In this document: positions 56,260 through 64,000 of the stretch, piece after piece
How the letters are laid out: each line of letters starts with the position of its first letter
Numbering within the stretch: position 1 is the stretch's first letter
Assembly: GCA_050084515.1 (NCBI GenBank)
Contig: CM114271.1
Location: 3,844,001 to 3,908,000, forward strand
DNA: 64,000 bases
Direction of reading: 5' to 3'
Source: Blasia pusilla
Taxonomy: Eukaryota; Marchantiophyta; Marchantiopsida; Blasiales
Translations under genes and position numbers: made by a program
Notes under the pieces: generated by a model
Database searches by the model: none
Told to the model about the DNA's origin: nothing
What the model saw: the letters and a program-made list of their open reading frames with translations, nothing else

Positions 56260-57264
56260 GGAGGATATTCGAGTGTTAGATCTCTTTGGAAGGATTAGCA
56301 TTGAGTTAGCTGTTGTTTTGCAGGCAGGAGTGCGAGTGCAGCAGTACGTGTGTGTGGAGAGTGATGATGTTGAAAGGCGTGTTTGACTACAACATGTGGC
56401 GCAGTTATGCCTACGTTTTCCCGACTTATTATTTGCGTCTGCGGTACAGGGGTACAGGGGTACCATAGTTCCCTACCGAGGGATATTTCGTTGGTGGGGG
56501 CGCAGGACTTAGAGCGGGTAGGGACCATTGATTTGGTCATTGCTGGTTGGCCATGTTAGGGCCAATCGAGTGTTGGACGAGGCAGCGAGTTGGCTGACAC
56601 TCGGTCCAGGTTGTTTTGGGAGATGTTGAGGGTCTTACGGAAATTGCAAGAGCACCAATCTCGTTCTCCAGCCTACATTCTGGAGAATGTGCCAATCTTA
56701 GGAGACTCCAGGTCACGGGTGGTGACGAGTGCTCATCAGGTGCGTGCCTCGATCAGCCCAGCAGTGTTCTTGGATGCGGCGAGTCTAGGTTCTAGAGCCC
56801 ATCGCCCGCGTCTATGGTGGACCAACTTGGTGCCCCATGCGGTGTTACGGAGGGCGTATGTGAGAGTGGAGCGCCCCTCCCATTTGTTAGTGGATTCCAT
56901 TCTGGATCCAGGTCCTCGATCACAGGCACTAAGGCACGATGATCGACCATCGTTGAGTGTGGTCAACAGGGTAGGCAAGCCGCGGGCAGCCTTGCCCACG
57001 TTTGTGAGTTTTCCCGCTTCCTATGAATACAAGGAGGCTGATCCTGGCTTGGTTTGGGATGATCAGCCTCCTTGTATTCAACGGTTGGTGGAGCCCGACG
57101 CCAACGAGAGAGAGCGAGCGATGGGATTTCCCACAGGAGTGACGGTAGTACCATCATTTTCAGAGGCATCACGACGCCATGTCTTGGGTCAAGCGATGGA
57201 TATGAATTTCTTGACATGGATCCTCAGCTTGGGAGTGGCTGAACAGCGCCGTATGAGATCATGA
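56260..57264 (+). pseudogene. DNMT3-like cytosine-5 DNA methyltransferase domain inside gypsy pol (copy 2)
   Basis: Motif I reads IRVLDLFGRIS (56267-56300; the second Gly is Arg), then YVCVESDD. A TGA lies near 56387. Motif IV is DLVIAGWPC with the catalytic Cys at 56554-56556, followed at once by TAG (56557-56559). From there the frame is open to 57264, with ADTRSRLFWEML, ILENVPILGDS, SRAHRPRLWWTNLVP, ANERERAMGFPTGV and RHVLGQAMDMN. The domain is full length from motif I to X. A 9-base gain near 57065 matches a hairpin (see findings). Confidence 0.87.
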
Positions 57265-57510
57265 CATATCAGCGGTTGCGTTGGTGAGCCCCATGCCTAC
57301 TGAGACGGTGGAGTCAGTGGCTGGGGGCGAGACCCGAGGAGACCTACACACCAAGGGAGATCGGAAGAGACACCCTTGGACTTCTTGGGATGTTTTGCAG
57401 GTACGCCAGGAGATGATAGCCACAGCATCGAGCGTGGTTGCGGACACTGCACGTGGAGGAGATCAGAGTTTGCAGTTGGCTGCAAGAGAGTAGCCGAGTG
57501 TTGTTGAGGG

Positions 57511-59000
57511 AATGAGTTCGTAATGTTGGGCCTAGCCCGTATCAAAAGATCCAGAAAAGCAAGAGGAATGCCTTAAACCGAAGGTAACCCGATATCACAA
57601 TATAAGGAGAGCGGTATGTTTGAAATTGCGTATAGGAATCTATGAGCATATTTAGGAGAGAAGGAGGTCCAAAGATCCCAAGAACTTTGGAAAACTCAAT
57701 CTTAAGTGGAAAAAAGAAGAACCCAAAGTTCAAGTTTGAGAAGATGAACACATTGGGCCTTAGATTGAAAAGATTGGATCACCATGGAAATAGTTACAAA
57801 CAAAATTCTGTACGTCCCTCCATCTCCTCCGCCATAGTCCTCCTCCTCCATGTCCTCTCCACATGCTTGAAGGTTAATGAGTGGCACAACACAAGAATAT
57901 GAGATATTAGGTCTCCTTTGTGCATGGGTTTTTTGTCATGCATATCCTATTTGGGTAAAAACCTTATGTCTCTAGTGAAGGTAAGCATGTCATGTTGTAA
58001 TAATGGGATGAAAGATTTATATACATATCTATAGAGGTTTCATTCTTCTAGAGTTGCTCGTTATTAAGAAAGAAATTCCTTAAGATTTATGATGTCTTAA
58101 TGAGTTATAAGTTGTGCAAGGCCTCCTTTCATTACTAGAGAACACATTACTATGGGAGGATGCAAAAGTAGCTAGAAAATAAACTACTAAATGTTTGAAG
58201 TTTGACATGAAAGGAAAATGAAAGACGGATTTGTATGGAGAGAGAAGACAAGACAGATGGGATGATTTTTTCTCTCTCCATACAAAATCATCCCATCCTT
58301 ACTACGACCCTTATATAAATGAAGGTCATATGGTATATCATAGCATAGAGGCCAAAATAGGCCTTAATATTCATATATTATGTGAGTTTTGCTTCACTAG
58401 CTCCCCTAAGTCAAGAGGAGCGGGATATTCGGATAGGGGATATTAAGCGACACTCAAAATTAGAGACCGGACGTTTAGGGACGGCGGAGTGGACCTTGCA
58501 TCTCATGGGTCCTAAGAAAGGATCAACAACTCCCCCTCCCACCGAAGAGAAAATTCTGTAAGGCCTAGCTCCTTCGAAAATCCCGTTCGCGATTTCGGCG
58601 ATGCCCTTGAGGTTCTGCTTTCCCGATTTGCCTTTTGTGTTCAGCCGGCCAAGCACGCACGCGTGCCTAACCGGACTAGGTTATGAGGTTAGTTAGGTGA
58701 GGTTAGTTTCAGGTCAATAAAAAACTACAACCACCACAGAAAATAGCTTTATCAATTACATCTCGATCATCAGCTGACACTCACGGAGCAGTTGGCGGTC
58801 GTATCAAAACAGCTGGTGGTGCACAAGCGCAAAGGATTGGATGCCCTGTCCACAGATCCTTGACGTGTTTTTACCAAAGCATAATGGATCGTCCGCCACC
58901 GTACTGCGAGAAGTGTGAGCGAGCGAGCGATCTCAACCTCCAAAGGACTTTTCTAAGTTTCCTACAGAAATCCAGCTATGGATTATCAGCACATTTACTG
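57511..59000. other. No gene recognised; overlapping inverted repeats
   Basis: Intergenic sequence, A/T-leaning. At 58230-58298 two inverted repeats interlock: TTGTATGGAGAGAG / CTCTCTCCATACAA and GATGGGATGATTTT / AAAATCATCCCATC. ORFs here lack domains. Confidence 0.4.
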
Positions 59001-60380
59001 GTCCGCTACACCGCGTATCCTTTGCATCGGACCTGTGTGGCGAACATGTGTCTTCCCTTCCGCATGTACAGCGTGCCGTGCCAAGGTGATGGACAATTGG
59101 CAACAGCTATTCCAGTCCACAAGAAGGAACATATTCTCTTCTTTTCCTGATGGGATAGCAATCGACGGTAGTAGGTTCTTTCGCGCACATGTCGGTCCGT
59201 CTCGGGTGCCGAGATCTTGCTGCTGAGTCTCATATGCGAGTTCAGTTCAGACGATTTCGGTGGAGAGTGAAGAAGAGGGGGGTGAGGGAGTTTCACTGGA
59301 CGCCGAGGGGTCGCAGGTGACGGTGAGAGAAGGCTAGATTGAAAAGAAGCAGCGATACCCACAGCGACTGAAAAAATGCAAGATGGTTTGCACGCTTCAC
59401 GTACCGACGCTGCTTTGGAGCTGAATACGGGGAATACTTTTGGCGCGTCTGTCTGGAACTCCATGGCCTCGACTCGTCTCTCAGGCAGATTCCACGGACA
59501 ACTGGCGGAACGTACAAAACGGTACAAGGTGTAAAGGACTCCTTGCTCTTCTACACTCGCGGAGAATGACTCCGTGTGGTCCACAATTCCACATGCGAAC
59601 AGAATAACGACACTTAAAGATTGCCAAGGACGACTGCAGTGCGTGACTACGGCGCTTCGAGCTGTCCAGCCTTCCGAGTGACCTCCAAAGATATCATTTA
59701 GTAGAAATCGAAAATAAGACTGTCTTCGAGGGTTAGAATTTGACGTCCGCAGGGTGAGGAGGGCAATTCATAGATTCATCCACCGTGCCTACTCGCGGCT
59801 GACACTGAAGCAGACCTTAATCGGGACACGATCCATTTCTATCCTATCCGTAGCTCGACAATTTCAGGAAACTCTTATGGTTTCCGTTGGCTCCGTGGTG
59901 AATCAGTACACCACGGCGAGTAGTTAGAATTTCGAGAAACGCGGTCCCACCGAATCAATCAGTCGGCCTCCTGCCCTATTGGCGTGCCTTGGATGGAAAA
60001 TCCGCCGTGGCACTACAGCTGAGCCAGAGGGTTTTCTTCACATGCTTGGGAGGACCAACACACAATGCATTTGTCCAAATCGAAGGACTAGACGCCTTCG
60101 AGAACATTCGTGGGGCCGAGACCATGAATTCCACAGACTCGAAGTCTTTGCGTAGAGCATACTCCAATTCGAGGAATAAGCTTGTTGACTGCCATGGCAC
60201 TCTCCATGATTATACTTGTCGAGGGACGGAAGCACTTCAATCACAATTCTTCCGGGGTTTAGGGTGGACCGCGAGAATTCCGACGAGGTCCTACAGGCGT
60301 TTCACAGCGGCAGTGGCTACGACTAGAATGATGATTGTGAGGAATAATGGACACGCGTATGATTTCAGTCGTATTTGTGT
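59000..60380. other. Unassigned region downstream of CYP710A
   Basis: ORFs of 60-190 codons on both strands (59006-59584 and 59976-60200 on the - strand; 59989-60420 on the + strand). No domain is recognised. A multi-exon gene on the - strand is possible but cannot be assembled from sight. Confidence 0.2.
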
Positions 60381-60383
60381 TAC

Positions 60384-60625
60384 CTTCCGAACTTCGAAGA
60401 AGAAATTGACGAGATCCTGAAGCTCGAGCGGGGGGGGACCAGTCTACAGAGAGGAGCCGTAGCTTCTCTTGCTTCGGACGCAACATCTGCACGTTCCTCC
60501 TTACAATTTGGACAACTCGAGTGTTTGAATTGCCCATCGTCCTGAGCAGAATTCGCTGATACGCCGAAGAACGGATGGAGGAAGACTCCGAACGAGGCGA
60601 CGACAGGAATAAAGTAGATTCCAGC
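60384..60625 (-). CDS. Possible internal exon of an unknown gene
   Basis: On the - strand a 242-nt open segment lies between an acceptor-like TTTTTGCAG and a donor-like GGAAG/GTAACA. It encodes a hydrophobic, perhaps membrane-spanning stretch (AGIYFIPVVASFGVFLHPFF) and a CPNC motif. I do not recognise the protein and could not join further exons. Confidence 0.2.
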
Positions 60626-60699
60626 CTGCAAAAACTTGAAGGGGTGATGAGAAATTCCTCCACGCACTAGTCATTCGTGCAATGCATCAACGAATATTC

Positions 60700-61218
60700 C
60701 ACGAACGAGGAAGACCGTCTCGAGCGCGGCTCGGGCGACCCACCTTCAACGACAAATCATTGACGAACGGATCAATCTTCTACAATTCATAACTAATGAA
60801 CAAGATGTACAGAGGCAGGAATGTGCTTGAACATTCGCTGTGGGCAGTAGATACAGGTCGTTACGTCCCTAATTCCGGCTAGAATCTCCATTGCAACTGA
60901 AGTTACTGGCGTATCCTAAATAAATCAAAAGCACTTCTCTTCGGAATCTATGGCGGGAAAACGCTCATGGCAATTGAGACCTTCCATGCCATAGTTTTGA
61001 AAGCCCTGTCAGTTGTAGCTTCCTTCATGAAATATTTCAGGCTTTGTTCTGAACACATTCAGGTTTTGGCAATGCAGCTCTGACGGTCCGAAGAAAAGGA
61101 TCTCCCATGCCAATCAGTTGGTCACTCCTTCCAGTTAGTGACCTGATTCTTCGTACGTGCGCGCTCGGTTGAAGCGCCGAAGGCCCAACCCACAAGTAGA
61201 AACAAACAGCTATGGCAC
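60700..61218. other. 3' flank of CYP710A
   Basis: Likely 3' UTR and intergenic sequence on the - strand. No ORF of note. Confidence 0.35.
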
Positions 61219-62727
61219 TCAGGTGCGCGCTGATATCTGGAAAAGCCCGTCGTCCTTGGGGGAGATGGTGGGAGTGTAGGCCAAATCGTCACAACCGGGA
61301 GTGCGCACGCGAGTGAAGTCGACGAGAGTGGATAAGAGTGCGACGAAGACGGTGAGATGGTTCAACGCGTAGCGTTGTCCTGGACACTGATGAGGACCGG
61401 CTCCAAAGAGAAGCCAGTTGCGCTTGTAGATGACGTCCTCCTGCCTCTCCTTATTGAATCGGTCGGGGTCGAACTGGTAGGGGTTGGTGAAGCCTTGGAA
61501 GGAAGACTCTAGCAGCGATGGGAACACGATGGTGCCCTTGGGAACCTTGTAAGTGTCGGTGATTGGATAATCCGTGTTGGCAATGTGTGGTACCAAAGGT
61601 GCCGGTGGTCGAAATCTCAACACCTCCTTGACGAACATTGTGGTGAATTCCATCTCCCGCAACTGCTCCGGAAATATGGGGGCGAATCTATCACTTCTCA
61701 AGCGCGCTTGCTCTTCACGAATTCTTCTCAAACACTCAGGATTTGATTCCAAGTAGACGCACGACCAAGCCAGAGACGATGTGGATGCATCTTGCGCAGC
61801 GAACAAAAAGTCGAAAACTAGTGCTCCAATCTCCTTGTCAGTGCAGTGCCCTGGAGGTGGATTCCCTGCCGCTTTCGCCTCCTCAACCTCCCTCAGAGTC
61901 TCTACCATGAGGAAGTCCATCAGGCAACCTGGCTTCTCCCCTCCCTCCATCCTCTGCCTGCACAATCTGGCGCTGTTGCCGAGAGTTTCGACGAGGCGCG
62001 GCACCGCACGCTTGGCCTTGCTGTAGGCGAATCCCGGAAGATCCACAGGTAAGCTCATCAGCCCGACGTTGAAGAGATTGTAGTCATTCATGAATTGCTC
62101 GCGCGCAGCGTCTTCCATATAAGGCCCCACGAACGCTGCCTGGGATGTCTCCAGGTTTAAATCACGCAACAGCAGTCTCATTTTTAAAGGCCCATCCTTG
62201 GCCAGCTCGATCCAATTCGCTATATGCTTCCTGATTAGCTTCTCCTGAATGGCTACATACACCCCCAAAGCTTTGTAAGTGAAATTGGGGGCAAGCCGCC
62301 TGCGCAAGTCCCGGTGGTAATCCCCGAACAGGAAGATGAGATTATCCTCACCGAACAGTTTCTTCCCGAACGGGTGGCCGATCAGCTGGAACACTTCCGG
62401 TTTCACATTCGCGAAAATTTTCTGCGACAGCTCCGTATCTCTAACGAAAACAATGAACCTACCGAACAACACATTCCAAGACAAGCCGACCTTAGACGCA
62501 GCCTTGGCCTGGTCGTTCCAGAACTTCGCTGGGTCTCGCACCATGCCAATCGCATCTCCCAAGAATGGCACTACCAACCACGGTCCGGGCAAGTGCTTCC
62601 CCTTAAAAACGTAGGACAGTTGCTCGAACACTAACCACAACGCCACCACTACTCCCACGATCAGCTGCCATTCCATCCACGACTGGAATCCCCACCGTGC
62701 AGTCCTGGTTTCTGTCGTCAATTCCAT
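61219..62727 (-). CDS. CYP710A: Cytochrome P450 CYP710A, sterol C-22 desaturase
   Basis: 502 codons from the ATG at 62727. An N-terminal anchor (WQLIVGVVVALWLVFEQL) is followed by the proline-rich hinge KHLPGPWLVVPFLGD. The I-helix reads FLFAAQDASTSSLAW, the K-helix KEVLRFRPP (E-x-x-R), then FDPDRF and the heme loop FGAGPHQCPGQRYA with its Cys ligand. These and the overall text match plant CYP710A, an ER enzyme that adds the C-22 double bond to make stigmasterol or brassicasterol from sitosterol-type sterols. The longer frame to 62808 adds 27 residues, but a TATA box (62799-62805) lies inside that extension, so the inner start, about 70 bp downstream, is preferred. Intronless, as known for this family. 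It looks intact. Confidence 0.94.
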   Translation of the reverse strand: MELTTETRTARWGFQSWMEWQLIVGVVVALWLVFEQLSYVFKGKHLPGPWLVVPFLGDAIGMVRDPAKFWNDQAKAASKVGLSWNVLFGRFIVFVRDTELSQKIFANVKPEVFQLIGHPFGKKLFGEDNLIFLFGDYHRDLRRRLAPNFTYKALGVYVAIQEKLIRKHIANWIELAKDGPLKMRLLLRDLNLETSQAAFVGPYMEDAAREQFMNDYNLFNVGLMSLPVDLPGFAYSKAKRAVPRLVETLGNSARLCRQRMEGGEKPGCLMDFLMVETLREVEEAKAAGNPPPGHCTDKEIGALVFDFLFAAQDASTSSLAWSCVYLESNPECLRRIREEQARLRSDRFAPIFPEQLREMEFTTMFVKEVLRFRPPAPLVPHIANTDYPITDTYKVPKGTIVFPSLLESSFQGFTNPYQFDPDRFNKERQEDVIYKRNWLLFGAGPHQCPGQRYALNHLTVFVALLSTLVDFTRVRTPGCDDLAYTPTISPKDDGLFQISART

Positions 62728-62830
62728 TCCTCCCTGTCCGCGACTCTCTCGACTTGATCGGCCTCGGGGGAACAAGAGCGATGATACGCCGAGAGATGTA
62801 TATATCACTATAGCCGGAAAAGCCCTCCCC
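62728..62830 (-). promoter_or_regulatory. CYP710A core promoter with TATA box
   Basis: On the - strand ATATATACATC (around 62797-62805) sits about 75 bases upstream of the chosen ATG, giving a short leader of about 40-45 nt if initiation is 30 bp downstream. Confidence 0.55.
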
Positions 62831-63470
62831 GTGGAAACGCTCGCAGCTGGTTGGGCAGACTAGAGTATGCGCGGAGACAGACCACGGAGACGCAGTGGCA
62901 ATGACACCTCTATTTATGCCTGCCCCGACGCTGACGGACCTGCCTGCTGCTTCTTGTGCTGCATCGGCCACTCCAGACTCCAGACGCCACAGCGGCCCCG
63001 CCAGCGACCCACCCTGCGCTTCTAATGAGGGCAGCTTCTGGGACAGCTGCATTCTCACACTGTTATCGCGCCTGTGCGCTTCGCGATTTGTCAGACTGAC
63101 GGAACTTCACGGAAGTCCTTACATGGGCCGTATGTCCGTTGTGGCTAGGACCCGTCACTAGCCAAAATGCCCTACGCACACAAAGAGTACGGCTTCCAAA
63201 GATAGACGGATTTCCCGAGGACACGTGCTGCGAAGCGAAGAGTGTTGCTTTACGATCCAACATACTTTCGCATTTCTTACCCGAACACGTGAAGTAATCG
63301 TACTAAACGCACGGCCAAGATGCATTCGGCTAGTCCACCCGTGAGATACGGGTAAAGGGTAAAGGGCAAAGGACTCGAGGCGCATTCAGAAATCATTCTT
63401 GAAAGTAGGAGGCTAAAAAATGATGCCTATTTTTTATTTGAACTGTTAACTTTTTGTATTATCATATGTT
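62831..63470. other. Upstream region of CYP710A
   Basis: No gene recognised. ORFs of 60-150 codons overlap in several frames and lack domains. Confidence 0.35.
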
Positions 63471-63472
63471 AC

Positions 63473-63780
63473 TTTGAGAAAGAAATTCTGAGACTTTTTA
63501 TTGTTATATTTTTAGGCTAATGGGATTTTGAAGAGGATTAGAAAGCTCTCTTGTTGTTTTTTTCTGTGATTTCATGTTAGGGGGAATGTACTATTTCAGG
63601 TTTTGACTCTTTGAGTCCCCCTCTTTTGTACTCCGATGGGTTTTCCATCACTCGTTTTTATCGAAGTGCATCTTTTCGTTTTGAGAAAGAAATTCTGAGA
63701 CTTTTTATTGTTATATTTTTTACAATGTTTAGAAGGATTAGAAATTATTTTTTTCTGTATTTCATGTGTACTATTTCAAC
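63473..63780. repeat. Direct repeat pair enclosing the dispersed 80-bp repeat
   Basis: TTTGAGAAAGAAATTCTGAG followed by ACTTTTTATTGTTATATTTTT occurs at 63473 and 63680, 207 bp apart. The dispersed repeat copy (63597-63675) lies between them. The rest to the window end is A/T-rich with no gene. Confidence 0.75.
63597..63675 (+). repeat. Dispersed 80-bp repeat, copy 3
   Basis: Same text as 50339-50419 with single-base differences (TTTGTACTCCGATGGG here). Confidence 0.8.
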
Positions 63781-64000
63781 GCATTAGGTGCTAACTAAAA
63801 CAAGAATTTCGGAGGAGATGTAAGAATGAATCTTTTCTTTTATGAGACAAAAGAAAGGGATAAATTTTAAACAAGCCTTTCATGAGGAAGTTTTTTTCAA
63901 AGTGTAAAGTTTTTCAATTTGTGAGGGGGAAGGAAGGGATAAATTTTGAACCAGAAAGGGCTTTGAACGGGATTTTTTTTTAAATGGCTTAATTTGCAAT

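Larger units (their letters stand above)
51326..57510 (+). mobile_element. Second methyltransferase gypsy element, 3' truncated (element 3)
   Basis: Starts with block B (51326-51841), then a leader with hairpins (52054-52095), gag (53039 to about 54120), protease, and the methyltransferase (to 57264). Similarity to element 1 ends near 57510, before RT, so RT, RNase H, integrase, PHD and the 3' end are absent. It is interrupted at 55088-55711 by an antisense solo unit of the same family. Several CAG-to-TAG and TGG-to-TAG changes (53650, 54079, about 55838, 56557) break the frames. Confidence 0.88.

Noticed and set aside
59006-59584. 192-codon - strand ORF downstream of CYP710A
   Set aside because: No domain recognised, overlapping ORFs on the other strand, and no supporting signals; left as unassigned.
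62728-62808. Extended N-terminus of CYP710A (529 codons)
   Set aside because: The TATA box lies within the extension and the extra 27 residues do not look like a membrane anchor; the inner ATG fits better.

Overview
This window looks like a repeat-rich stretch of a streptophyte (land plant or close relative) nuclear genome. The signs are a CYP710A sterol C-22 desaturase, an ERdj3/DNAJB11 co-chaperone, an LSD1/LOL zinc-finger gene, an F-box gene, plant-type initiator tRNA-Met genes, TTTAGGG-like telo-boxes and plant-type LINE, Ty3/gypsy, hAT and Helitron-like elements. The widely spaced genes and a DNMT3-like methyltransferase carried by a retrotransposon would suit a seed-free lineage (bryophyte, lycophyte or charophyte), but I cannot fix the species. 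No bacterial-style features (operons, ribosome binding sites, CRISPR) are present.

Layout. 176-13145: a decayed LINE (+ strand) split by a 9.7 kb Ty3/gypsy element (1380-11082, coding on the - strand) with a perfect 4-bp target duplication AAGG. 13200-17200: GC-rich tandem repeats, two initiator tRNA-Met genes with a third 3' half, then the ERdj3 gene. 17980-19000: satellite-like tandem arrays. 19552-21509: a candidate solo LTR. 21600-29000: AT-rich TE remains, a short derivative (23903-25819) related to the gypsy family, and a small Helitron-like element. 30687-33030: an F-box gene broken by one frameshift, with a telo-box cluster upstream. 34663-36660: a rearranged gypsy fragment. 38910-39305: a two-finger LOL gene. 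44758-47045: a decayed hAT transposase. 47570-48410: a minisatellite. 51326-57510: a second gypsy copy (+ strand), itself hit by an antisense solo terminal repeat of the same family. 61219-62727: CYP710A (- strand).

The main discovery candidate is the gypsy family. Its coding order is gag with two zinc knuckles, aspartic protease, a DNMT3-like cytosine-5 DNA methyltransferase, RT, RNase H, integrase, and a C-terminal PHD finger. The ends are not ordinary LTRs. The 5' end carries only block B, while the 3' end reads A'-2 nt-B-A (a split or circularly permuted direct repeat). This is seen in the full element and in a diverged short relative, and it is supported by a solo B-A unit and by three 4-bp target duplications. 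The 5' leader holds two hairpins that persist between copies although one stem has changed sequence on both sides. All copies seen here are inactivated, largely by C-to-T changes at CAG and similar codons, as expected if the host methylates them.

Host genes are independent single units, not operons: ERdj3 (ER protein folding), LOL (zinc-finger regulator), F-box (ubiquitin ligase adaptor) and CYP710A (sterol biosynthesis).
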